Assembly (NCBI RefSeq): GCF_009928485.1
Contig: NZ_JAABNP010000002.1
Span: 62,001 to 126,000 of the forward strand
Direction: 5' to 3'
Source of the DNA: Clostridium sp. C2-6-12
GTDB lineage: Bacteria > Bacillota > Clostridia > Clostridiales > Clostridiaceae
DNA: 64,000 nt
In this document: positions 43,802 through 51,894 of the stretch, one piece after another
How the letters are laid out: each line of letters starts with the position of its first letter
How positions within the stretch are numbered: position 1 is the stretch's first letter
The notes under the pieces: generated by a model
Database searches by the model: none
The model's input: the letters and a program-made list of their open reading frames with translations, nothing else
Told to the model about the DNA's origin: nothing
Position numbers and translations under genes: made by a program

Positions 43802-45658
43802 TTAATTATTCATTTCTCTCTCAGCATCTTCACGCTTAATTGTATAATAACTAAGTAATTGTAGTATCTCACTATCCTCTGATAAAGATTCAATTTCTAA
43901 GAAACTATTTTTTTCAATTATAGGTTTCACTATTTCTAATTTTTCACTTGAAAGATTAGAAAAACAACTCCACCATTTATCTGTTAAACCATTATTTTCG
44001 AAATGCAATCTATATATTATCATTGCTTCTGGCATATAAAGAAGTTTTTCAAACTCGTTTTCGTTATTTCCAAATGCTTTACAAAAAAATGTATGACCTT
44101 TTCCAACTTTCCCTTTAGTAGAGTTTAAAATCGCCTGTATAGTTCTAATAAATTTTCTATTCCAATGTTTCCCTATATAGTCTCGATTACTAAAGTAATC
44201 AGGATCTTCAATTGGATGATACTTCATTGGAAATGAATAAATATTTGCACCAAGTTCTTCACAAAGGTCAACATTTAATCTTAATCTCTTGTATAATTCA
44301 ACTGGAGAGTCTTCAAAATTATATAATATATAATTTGATAACTCTTTATGTCCATGTTTAACAGCTGTCCTTACAGCCTTTTCATAAACTTTATGTAGCT
44401 TCCAACTATCAAATGCGATTCGTACTGGACGAATCGGAATTTCAAAAAGTTTTTCCATGTTCTCATCATTTATCAATCTTGCATCTATTCCCTGATTAAA
44501 ATCTACAAATCTTTTTCTAGATTTTCTATTATAAAATTCACCAAACAGATCCTTTACTTCATCATAAATTTCAAGTATTGTTTCTTTTTTTGCTGTATGA
44601 AATTCTAATAATCCTTTTTCATCTAATAAATCGTAAATGGGTTGCATTTTATTTATCCCATATTTATCCAACAACATTCTATACTGCTTAACAACATTTC
44701 TAATATAACCTTTATCATTATATCCATCTTTTAAATTTTTAATTGCAATTTCGAACATATTAGGTGGAATAAAATTACTTTCTCTAGTAAATCCAGCCTT
44801 TTTTATTTCATCAATAATTTGATGAAATTCACAAGATGCTAAAACATTGTTATCTAATAGTAATAAATCTTTTTTTTCGCCAAATCTTTCATTTGTTATT
44901 TTTATTTGCTTTGAAATCGGTATATGACTTTTATACTCCGGTTCTAACTTAGGAACAGCACAAAATTTACACTTATTAACACATCCACGTGTCATATATC
45001 CGTAATACGCATTACTAGCTGGATATTCGTACTCTATTTCTTCTAAAATAGAATAATCCAATGGTAAAGTATCAATAATTAGATCATTATCATCCAGAAC
45101 CCCTGCAGTACTTAATGTTCCCACATACGGTCTAATACCAGTAGCTTCTTCCACTTTATCCGGAAGTATAGAAGCCATAACTCCACCTATCATTACATCA
45201 TTTTCAGATTTACATAATTGTTTTACAAAATTTATAGTTTCAATTGTAATATCCCAATAAAATGTAAATAGTGTTGTAACACCTACTCTATCCCACTTTC
45301 TATTTTCTGGCAAAAAATATTCTTTATTATAAAAATACTTTCTATAATATTTTAGTAATTCAACAATAATTGGATTCTCTCTAACTAAAGGTATTTCATC
45401 AAATGATTCTTTGTTTCCTCTTCTTATGAAATTACAAATTTGCGGCTTATATTTTTCCCAAAATATAGTATTATTATTGGCATATAACTGTTCTAATAGC
45501 GATTCATATGTATCATTTAAAACTAATTCTTTTAAATTCCCCTTAAAAAAAGTAACATTATCTCCCAATTTCTTGTAATAAGTTGAAATTTTCATCAAGC
45601 CCATTGGAGGATATTTATTTTTATAATTTGGTTCAATGAGTAAAATTTTTCTATTCAT
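43802..45658 (-). CDS. Radical SAM protein with B12-binding-like N-terminal domain, in the NurA-HerA-Hsp90 operon
   Basis: 618 residues. The N-terminal Rossmann-like part (ILLIEPNYKNKYPPMGLMKI) resembles the B12-binding domain of class B radical SAM enzymes but lacks the DxHxxG cobalamin motif. The iron-sulfur triad is CxxxCxxC (Cys226, Cys230, Cys233, in RGCVNKCKFCAVPKLEP), followed by a long barrel and C-terminal region. Substrate unknown; nucleic-acid, nucleotide or protein modification are all possible. Its ATG overlaps the Hsp90-like stop (ATGA), so the two are translationally coupled. Last gene of the four-gene operon. Confidence 0.85.
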   Translation of the reverse strand: MNRKILLIEPNYKNKYPPMGLMKISTYYKKLGDNVTFFKGNLKELVLNDTYESLLEQLYANNNTIFWEKYKPQICNFIRRGNKESFDEIPLVRENPIIVELLKYYRKYFYNKEYFLPENRKWDRVGVTTLFTFYWDITIETINFVKQLCKSENDVMIGGVMASILPDKVEEATGIRPYVGTLSTAGVLDDNDLIIDTLPLDYSILEEIEYEYPASNAYYGYMTRGCVNKCKFCAVPKLEPEYKSHIPISKQIKITNERFGEKKDLLLLDNNVLASCEFHQIIDEIKKAGFTRESNFIPPNMFEIAIKNLKDGYNDKGYIRNVVKQYRMLLDKYGINKMQPIYDLLDEKGLLEFHTAKKETILEIYDEVKDLFGEFYNRKSRKRFVDFNQGIDARLINDENMEKLFEIPIRPVRIAFDSWKLHKVYEKAVRTAVKHGHKELSNYILYNFEDSPVELYKRLRLNVDLCEELGANIYSFPMKYHPIEDPDYFSNRDYIGKHWNRKFIRTIQAILNSTKGKVGKGHTFFCKAFGNNENEFEKLLYMPEAMIIYRLHFENNGLTDKWWSCFSNLSSEKLEIVKPIIEKNSFLEIESLSEDSEILQLLSYYTIKREDAEREMNN

Positions 45659-47220
45659 TTGCTTAATTCTTCCTGTATCTTCGCCACAACCATTTCTGAC
45701 ATATCCTTTGGAAGTATTGCAGTAATTATTGCATATACTTTACTAATTAATTTTTGCTCCTTCCTACTATATTGCGATAACGATTGTGACATATATTTTT
45801 TATTTTTTCTATTCTCATTATCATTAATTACTTGTTCTGGTACTTTTTCTTCTTCTTTTACGTTATATTGATTTTCTATTTCTTTATATACGCGTTGAAA
45901 AACTTTGCTTACTTCGGCATCTTTTTTTCTCAATTCTAATTCGCGGTTTGCCTTAATCGCTTTTTCTTTTTCAACTTCTAATTCTTTTTTAGCAGATTCT
46001 TTTGTTTCCGCATCAATAAAACCAGCATTTTTTTCTTTTTCATTAAATACCTGTTTTTTCTTTTCATATTCAACAGTTCTCTTAAATGAGCTTTTTACTC
46101 TGCTTGCATAGTGATATATTTTATAAAATTCATCATAAAATGTCGGCTTAATTGCTTCTTCAAATTCTCTTAATATAGAATTTGTATTAAAATAGTCCCT
46201 TCTAGCATTAGGAATTAATTGATTATGGACCACAATTATTTCTCCTATAAAATAAAAATTACCACGAGGTTCTTTAAAAAATTTAGGATATGACAATGTT
46301 TCCTCATTTCCTACTTGAATGTTTTCTTTTCTTATTCTGATACCTCGCATTTTGTTAATAATAGGGATTTGCTTTTCATACTTAGTAACCGCAAACCACA
46401 TCCATCCTAAAAGCTCACCACTTTTGGAAACAAATTTTTTTATAATAAGATCACTTACTTCATCATACATTGTTTTATTATCTAATGTGCCTTCATATAA
46501 TTTATTCGTATACGGTTTGAATAACTGATTTCCATTTACATCTACATGATATTCATCTATTGATAACCCTTCATTTCTTGCATATTCATATATTTTCGAT
46601 CTATACATGAATGAATTTGCATATGGCACTGGTGCTACTGCTTCTAAATATTCACATACTTTTTCATCATCTAATAACTCATTGCTTTCTGCCATAACTT
46701 CATCTAATACAACTTCAAAAAAATGTAATTCCCTATCACACTTTTCCTCTTTGCATGTAATTACCATATCAACTAGTTCTGATGCTGAAGGTTTCTTACT
46801 ATTATCATTTATAATTTCTCTTAATAATTTTGCATCCCATACCATAATAGATTTTACATCTTCACCAGCGACAGACGAAGAAAATATTAATTTATTACAA
46901 TATGCAAGTCCGCCTAATCTTCCTATTCCTCTAAAACCTTTATCTTCATTTCTATCTTTTTCTGAATCTGCAATATTAGACAACGTCCATTTAAATTTAT
47001 CTTTACCAAGCCCCACTGCATTGTCATAAATAGAAATTTTATGTTTACTATATTCGATATCAATATCTATACGAGCTTCTTCTTTAGTTAAAATTCCCTG
47101 TGAAATTGCCTTATCAATTGAATCTGCAGCATTCTGTATATATTCACGATATATTATATAGCTATTCTCATACATTGCTGTTGTCAAATTCTCAATTACA
47201 TTTTTTCCTATCTTAGCCAT
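45655..47220 (-). CDS. Hsp90/MORC-like GHKL ATPase
   Basis: 521 residues, GAGGTGC before the ATG. GHKL motifs in order: N-box YREYIQNAADSID (Glu26, Asn30, Asp33), G1 YDNAVGLG (Asp66, Gly70) and G2 GFRGIGRLGG (95-104). A middle domain follows (KMRGIRIRKENI, then QLIPNARRDYF, which resembles the Hsp90 middle-domain Arg region). A charged coiled coil spans ~385-450 and a helical C-terminus. GHKL clamps of this type dimerise on ATP binding. Bacterial Hsp90-like and MORC-like ATPases recur in restriction and other defence loci. Coupled to the radical SAM gene. Confidence 0.85.
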   Translation of the reverse strand: MAKIGKNVIENLTTAMYENSYIIYREYIQNAADSIDKAISQGILTKEEARIDIDIEYSKHKISIYDNAVGLGKDKFKWTLSNIADSEKDRNEDKGFRGIGRLGGLAYCNKLIFSSSVAGEDVKSIMVWDAKLLREIINDNSKKPSASELVDMVITCKEEKCDRELHFFEVVLDEVMAESNELLDDEKVCEYLEAVAPVPYANSFMYRSKIYEYARNEGLSIDEYHVDVNGNQLFKPYTNKLYEGTLDNKTMYDEVSDLIIKKFVSKSGELLGWMWFAVTKYEKQIPIINKMRGIRIRKENIQVGNEETLSYPKFFKEPRGNFYFIGEIIVVHNQLIPNARRDYFNTNSILREFEEAIKPTFYDEFYKIYHYASRVKSSFKRTVEYEKKKQVFNEKEKNAGFIDAETKESAKKELEVEKEKAIKANRELELRKKDAEVSKVFQRVYKEIENQYNVKEEEKVPEQVINDNENRKNKKYMSQSLSQYSRKEQKLISKVYAIITAILPKDMSEMVVAKIQEELSK

Positions 47221-47238
47221 TAAAGCACCTCTTTGATA

Positions 47239-48912
47239 TTATTTATATTGCTTGTAAATAGGTTTTGGAAATTTAATATTTAATAATGACCTAAATACTG
47301 GATTTTGTACAATATATTCTCCTTGTTTTAGACGAGTCATCATATTTTTATAAACTTGTGGAACATATTTATAATCTGATTTTGCAATTTCAATTGCGTT
47401 TGTTCTTCCATATGCATGTGTAGAACAATTTCCAGTTACCCTTGAATGAATTGCACTTCTAAATTGTTCCGCAGAAAATAATATAATGCCTAACGAACGT
47501 CCTCTCTCTGCAATATCTAATATCTGACGCAATATAGGAGAGCTTTTAGGTGTATCTTGTGATGCATATTTATTTAATTCATCAATGAAAATAACAATCT
47601 TTTTTGGTGGATTAACATTCTCTTCTTCATTATATTGACCTAGCTGTAAATCATAAATTGTTCTAATAGTATTTCCAAATACAAATCCTTGCATTTCTTC
47701 ATTAAGTTTAGCAATATCTATTACATGCACTTCATTTTTTTTAATGTATTTCAAAGCTTCACCCATTCGAATCTCTTCTTTACCGTGGACAGTACCGAAA
47801 ATTTCGTTATTATATATTGATTTTCGAACAATACGATTGAACTTTCTCCAACTAGCTACCGTGATTTCCTTATCTCCTTGGGTACCTGCTTTACACTTTT
47901 CTTGAACTTCTTCTAAAAAATCATCCCAATCATTTAAGCGACCAAAACCACCTTGATTTGATATTATATAATTCAATATCGAATCTATAGATTGTGTAGG
48001 GTCATCTAAGCTAGCAAACATTAGATCCAAATTTTCCTTATCATCTTCATAGGAATATTTATACATTAAGGCTTTATTTAAGCACTTTTGATCCTGAACA
48101 CATTCTTTTGATAAATATGTGTTTCCTATCTTATTACAAGAATATGGATAATAATATTTTACATTTTTAAATGGCTCTGGAGTCATTCCTAATTTTTTAT
48201 ATACCTCAAAAGTTTCTTCTTTTTCATCTTCGCTATCAAATCCATTAAACTCATCTAGTGCTAATAAATCTTTTCCTTTAACATTAAACAATACAAATGC
48301 TACATCCTCATCATCCTCTAAATCACCATTAATACATTTATCTTGTATGGCTTTTAACAAAAACATAGAATATGATGTCTTTGCTGCTAATCCAGAAATA
48401 CCTGAAATATTAAGATGAGCTCCCTCTGGTCCAATTAGAAACCTTGAATCCATTTTCACTGGTAATGTTACTTTATCTGAATCACTTGTACCATTATACA
48501 TTTCTAAATAACCGCAAGTAACTGGATTTTTTACATTCTTCAACCCTAAAGCCTCTGCTACTTCATCCTCATTAGCAAGTTGCACCTGTGTATTATTAAT
48601 TAATGGAATATAAATATTTTCAGAATTACCAATTACCTTCACTCTAACGTAATTCATTCCTATTCTATATGTATTTTCTACAGCATCCACATCACCGAAA
48701 TCATTTGATATATAATCTGCTAAAAAGTTAGCTGTATCTGTAATATGTGATATTTCTTCGACAACACCATACGATACACTATTTCTTATATGATTAACTT
48801 TTACTATATCAAATGGATTAAGGATCATTTCCTGTTTAGTCCAAAAATAAAAATCATCAATAGTCGACGGAAATTTTTCAGTAGCAATAACTTTTCCAAT
48901 AACTTTCCCCAT
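47239..48912 (-). CDS. HerA-like ATPase (DUF87/FtsK-HerA superfamily)
   Basis: 557 residues from the ATG at 48912 (GGAGGG 7 nt upstream; an in-frame TTG at 48927 lies inside that site). The N-terminal beta-barrel (GKVIGKVIATEKFPSTIDDF, SVSYGVVEEISH) is the HerA HAS-barrel. The P-loop is the variant ISGISGLAAKTSYS (~171-182), Walker B is IVIFIDELNKYA, and the arginine-finger region is RSAIHSRVTGNCSTHAYGR. HerA forms hexamers that translocate DNA with NurA nuclease. It lies 18 bp upstream of the Hsp90-like gene and 17 bp downstream of the NurA-like gene. Confidence 0.85.
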   Translation of the reverse strand: MGKVIGKVIATEKFPSTIDDFYFWTKQEMILNPFDIVKVNHIRNSVSYGVVEEISHITDTANFLADYISNDFGDVDAVENTYRIGMNYVRVKVIGNSENIYIPLINNTQVQLANEDEVAEALGLKNVKNPVTCGYLEMYNGTSDSDKVTLPVKMDSRFLIGPEGAHLNISGISGLAAKTSYSMFLLKAIQDKCINGDLEDDEDVAFVLFNVKGKDLLALDEFNGFDSEDEKEETFEVYKKLGMTPEPFKNVKYYYPYSCNKIGNTYLSKECVQDQKCLNKALMYKYSYEDDKENLDLMFASLDDPTQSIDSILNYIISNQGGFGRLNDWDDFLEEVQEKCKAGTQGDKEITVASWRKFNRIVRKSIYNNEIFGTVHGKEEIRMGEALKYIKKNEVHVIDIAKLNEEMQGFVFGNTIRTIYDLQLGQYNEEENVNPPKKIVIFIDELNKYASQDTPKSSPILRQILDIAERGRSLGIILFSAEQFRSAIHSRVTGNCSTHAYGRTNAIEIAKSDYKYVPQVYKNMMTRLKQGEYIVQNPVFRSLLNIKFPKPIYKQYK

Positions 48913-48929
48913 AAATATTCCCTCCAAAA

Positions 48930-50078
48930 TTAAAACAAGTTTAAAAACATTGTATTACTTAAATATTTACTTTTAGCAAATTTTTCTGTTACATATATTG
49001 GATAAATATGATTAGCCCATCTAAAATCCGAACCATAACATACTGGATTTCTCTCATTAATTATATTGGCTGTAATTAAATCAACTTCGTCTGTATCCAA
49101 ACCATTTTTTATTTGATTATCTGTAACAAGAATTTTTTCAATTTTTAAAACTCCATCAAATGCATTTGTTGTATATTTTTTTTCCCTAATTCTTACATAC
49201 CATACTGCATATTTCATTCCTTCTAAACGAGGTGAACTATACATATTAACTGGAGTTCTATGAAACAATGGCAAATCTGCAATAACATTCGAATTATTTT
49301 TTCCTTTTTTATCTTTACAATTTTCTGGATTGAATGACTTTGATGCTCCAACTACCCATCTAAAATTACTTTGAAATTTTCTTATATCTCTATCATTCTT
49401 AAGATGATCAATTTTATATTCCAAAGAGCCATCTTTTAGTAAATAGTTCTCATAGTTAATTTGGCCATTTGCAACTAATTTGCTTACCATATTCACTTCA
49501 CAACTTATCATTAAATCCTGAATAACAGCGATTCCTTTACTCTCCAGTTTCTCTCCATCATCCTTTTTACTGTTATAAGATAAAATATCTGTCAACTCTA
49601 ATTTATTTGCATGCAACCTTGAATTCATATTAACCTTTTTCTTTAAGTTAGAAAAAAACATTTCCTTTCTTCGCCAATCTTCCTGATTTGCAATTTTGGG
49701 AAGTGCTATTGCTAACCGCCTCTCAAAAGCAAAAGGTCTCATTTCTTTATTAATTCTTGTGCAACATCCAATTCCAACTTGTCCTGCAATAACAGGATAT
49801 ACTTGATTGTTATAAGCAATATCATCTACTTTAAAAGTTCTACGAGAACCATCTAAAAAATACGAAAAACATGTTCTTTCTTTTATTATACAATCCGCAT
49901 ATGGTTTTAAATTTAGTGACCCATTAGGCGGTGCTGTTTCCCCATATCTTTCCCAAGTTATTTCTTTATTATCATCATAATCAAAAGATGGTACATCTAC
50001 CCCATCAAAACTATACTTAAATGTTTTAAAGCTTTTTCCATTTGTTTCTGATGCAATTATATCCATGATTGTACTCAT
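48930..50078 (-). CDS. NurA-like nuclease-domain protein
   Basis: 382 residues from ATG 50078 (GGAGG, 8 nt upstream; an upstream TTG is inside that site). NurA-type signatures: first DGS (Asp76) in SYFLDGSRRTFKV, a second acidic site YLLKDGSLEYK (Asp216), VVGASKSF after it, and a C-terminal region that includes YPIYVTEKFAK. NurA is a manganese-dependent nuclease that works with HerA on DNA ends. The NurA-like call rests on these short motifs plus adjacency to herA, so it is good but not proven. First gene of the operon. Confidence 0.72.
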   Translation of the reverse strand: MSTIMDIIASETNGKSFKTFKYSFDGVDVPSFDYDDNKEITWERYGETAPPNGSLNLKPYADCIIKERTCFSYFLDGSRRTFKVDDIAYNNQVYPVIAGQVGIGCCTRINKEMRPFAFERRLAIALPKIANQEDWRRKEMFFSNLKKKVNMNSRLHANKLELTDILSYNSKKDDGEKLESKGIAVIQDLMISCEVNMVSKLVANGQINYENYLLKDGSLEYKIDHLKNDRDIRKFQSNFRWVVGASKSFNPENCKDKKGKNNSNVIADLPLFHRTPVNMYSSPRLEGMKYAVWYVRIREKKYTTNAFDGVLKIEKILVTDNQIKNGLDTDEVDLITANIINERNPVCYGSDFRWANHIYPIYVTEKFAKSKYLSNTMFLNLF

Positions 50079-50134
50079 ACTCGCATCCTCCAAATATATA
50101 TTTTGTTAAAAAAAGGCACAATAAATCATTTTTT

Positions 50135-50163
50135 AGTATATCATTATTTTTTTGTTTTATCAA
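50135..50163 (-). promoter_or_regulatory. Sigma-A-type promoter of the NurA-HerA-Hsp90-rSAM operon
   Basis: Read leftward: TTGATA (-35, 50158-50163), 17-bp spacer, TATACT (-10, 50135-50140), about 55 bp upstream of the NurA-like start. Both hexamers are near consensus. The operon is thus not dependent on the phage late promoter. Confidence 0.75.
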
Positions 50164-50196
50164 TTCACTATTTAACACAGATGTATATACCACTTA

Positions 50197-50226
50197 AAAA
50201 CACATATTTTAATTTTAGGTGTTTTA
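50197..50226. terminator. Weak terminator after the amidase gene
   Basis: AAAACAC (50197-50203) pairs with GTGTTTT (50219-50225) around an AT-rich loop, with T-runs on the leftward strand. It separates the lysis genes from the downstream operon. Confidence 0.5.
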
Positions 50227-50234
50227 AAATTATT

Positions 50235-50981
50235 CTACATCTTAATCTCATAAAACCATGAACTTAATGTTTTTTTTAACTCTTCACACTTATCCAATGA
50301 TAAATATTGTGTTTCAATCCATACCCCTTTTGTATTACCCCTTACGTAGCACGTAATCCCTTTGAAATACTCTAAGACTCTATTTATATTAACCCCGTCA
50401 TATGAAGCAGAGTCGGGTGGTAAATAGTTCGTAACGACATAGCCTTTATCTACAGGTTTAAAAGGTATCTTTGAATCTATTACGTTACAAAATATATATG
50501 CTAACTGCTCCCATGACTGTTTATTATATATTTCATTATCCTTCTGACTATCGCAAAAGCAAATCTCAAATATAATATTGGGAGCATCTACATGATTCAT
50601 CTCATATAGTTTTTCAAATTTCACTCCTCTATTCTTAAATCCTAATTGACTAAAATTTTCACATAACTTCTTAGCATATGGGAGAGCTTTGCTATTTTCT
50701 GAACTAACCAGTGCTTCTGTACCATTTCCATTACCATCAAATGCATTCATATGTAGTGATATAAATAAATCAACATTAGCATTATTAGCCCTTGCAGCAC
50801 CTTCACTCAATTCTGCATTTGCAGAGCTACCATTACTATTACAGTCAATAACTGTATGCCCATATGAAGTCAATACATTACTAATATGCTTAAAAAACTC
50901 CTGCATTTGCTCATACTCATTAACAATCCCTACAGCTCCAATACAATTGGCTGAATGTCCACCTCTTAATCCTATTATCAT
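50235..50981 (-). CDS. N-acetylmuramoyl-L-alanine amidase endolysin (Amidase_3)
   Basis: 248 residues, GAGGTGTAAGTAAAAT before the ATG. Zinc site: His in GLRGGHS, Glu in NAELSEGAARANNANVD, His in FISLHMNAF and Glu in IIFEICFCDS. The C-terminal ~65 residues (GYVVTNYLPPDSASYDG, KGVWIETQYLSLDKC) form a SPOR-like cell-wall-binding domain. It cleaves peptidoglycan at the amide bond for phage lysis. Directly downstream of two holin genes. Confidence 0.92.
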   Translation of the reverse strand: MIIGLRGGHSANCIGAVGIVNEYEQMQEFFKHISNVLTSYGHTVIDCNSNGSSANAELSEGAARANNANVDLFISLHMNAFDGNGNGTEALVSSENSKALPYAKKLCENFSQLGFKNRGVKFEKLYEMNHVDAPNIIFEICFCDSQKDNEIYNKQSWEQLAYIFCNVIDSKIPFKPVDKGYVVTNYLPPDSASYDGVNINRVLEYFKGITCYVRGNTKGVWIETQYLSLDKCEELKKTLSSWFYEIKM

Positions 50982-50988
50982 ATTTTAC

Positions 50989-51201
50989 TTACACCTCTTT
51001 CTTATCACTCAAGCCTTGAGTGCTTGTATCTACTATTATTCCAAGTCCAACTAACACTCCTAAGATTGTATTAAGTATATCTGCCCAATTATCTGGAAAT
51101 ACTTTAACTCCAAATAATTGTGTAAATCCAACAATTCCACTTACTAGTGCCACCCAAAATGCCTTATTTTTAAATCTTGCTTTCCAATCTATTTTTATCA
51201 T
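50989..51201 (-). CDS. Phage holin, phi LC3 family
   Basis: 70 residues, AGTAGGTATACAG before the ATG. Begins MIKIDWKARFKNKAFWVALV, the phi LC3/LLH holin signature, with two membrane helices and a charged C-terminus. It makes membrane lesions that release the amidase. Confidence 0.9.
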   Translation of the reverse strand: MIKIDWKARFKNKAFWVALVSGIVGFTQLFGVKVFPDNWADILNTILGVLVGLGIIVDTSTQGLSDKKEV

Positions 51202-51209
51202 CTGTATAC

Positions 51210-51416
51210 CTACTTTCTTTCATTTATTTTCTTTTTAATTTCTTTTACATCTTCTTGAATGTTCTCAACTAAGTTAAATTTCTCTGCTAGCTTATCCAAT
51301 AAATTTTGATATCGTACTTCTCGTTCTCCTGTAGTTTTCAAAACATAAACTAATAAACAAGCAAACATTCCATATCCTAGTCCCTGTTTTAGTGCCATAT
51401 TTATTAACTCATCCAT
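51210..51416 (-). CDS. BhlA/UviB-like holin or holin-accessory protein
   Basis: 68 residues from ATG 51416 (GGTGAGG just upstream). MDELINMALKQGLGYGMFAC opens a single membrane helix, followed by a charged coiled coil (LAEKFNLVENIQEDVKEIKK). The open frame extends to 51467 but runs into the upstream terminator's T-run, so the later start is used. BhlA/UviB proteins act in bacteriocin or phage release. Confidence 0.8.
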   Translation of the reverse strand: MDELINMALKQGLGYGMFACLLVYVLKTTGEREVRYQNLLDKLAEKFNLVENIQEDVKEIKKKINERK

Positions 51417-51455
51417 TACCTCACCCACTTTTTTCATAGTAAAAAAGGGCAAGAA

Positions 51456-51479
51456 AAAAGACTTCAATTAAAAGTCCTT
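51456..51479. terminator. Terminator between tail and lysis genes
   Basis: AAGACTT pairs with AAGTCCTT (one bulge) around CAATTA; leftward it continues into TTTTTTC. It ends the tail-fibre transcript before the lysis genes. Confidence 0.65.
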
Positions 51480-51500
51480 ATGTATTACCCTATATCATTT

Positions 51501-51602
51501 TTATATTCCTAATTCTTTTTCAACTTCACTTCTCCATTTTATAGGAACTTCTTCAATAGTCATTAATCCATTATTAATTCTTCTAATATATATACTAACC
51601 AT
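51501..51602 (-). CDS. CD1375-like small phage protein
   Basis: 33 residues, MVSIYIRRINNGLMTIEEVP followed by IKWRSEVEKELGI. The MVSIYxRLI-x-MTIxEVPxRW pattern is a conserved tiny phage protein found after the tail fibre (CD1375-like). Its ATG overlaps the TAA of the preceding gene by one base. Confidence 0.8.
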   Translation of the reverse strand: MVSIYIRRINNGLMTIEEVPIKWRSEVEKELGI

Positions 51603-51868
51603 TATTCAGTACCTCCAACAATTGAAGCTAATTCTAATATTGCTATCTCTTGTTCCTCCATTTTTTTCTTTATTAAATCCGTTTCGCTTAATTCCATATC
51701 AATAAAAATTGGTTGATGAATTTTCGCTGTTAAATCAATTTTTTCTAACATTTTTCTCTCTGGAATTTCTATTTCTAAATATTGAACTCCTCCTTGTGGA
51801 ATCACATAATACCCTTCCATTTGAGAATAAATAAATCCTGTATTATCATAAATCACTAATGTTTTCAC
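51602..51868 (-). CDS. Small phage tail-fibre-associated protein
   Basis: 88 residues, GTG start with AAAGGAT 9 nt upstream. Contains IYDNTGFIYSQMEGYYVIPQ and a C-terminal helix (ETDLIKKKMEEQEIAILELA). This size, position and helical tail match a small protein commonly seen between the tail fibre and the CD1375-like gene; function unknown. Confidence 0.7.
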   Translation of the reverse strand: MKTLVIYDNTGFIYSQMEGYYVIPQGGVQYLEIEIPERKMLEKIDLTAKIHQPIFIDMELSETDLIKKKMEEQEIAILELASIVGGTE

Positions 51869-51894
51869 TCAATCAAATCCTTTCTATTCCTATA

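Noticed and set aside
43802..45658. Cobalamin-dependent radical SAM enzyme
   Set aside because: The N-terminal domain lacks a DxHxxG cobalamin-binding motif, so only a B12-like fold can be claimed.
47239..50078. SIR2-HerA or DUF4297-HerA defence system
   Set aside because: No SIR2 or DUF4297 effector motif is present; the partner has NurA-like DGS motifs instead.
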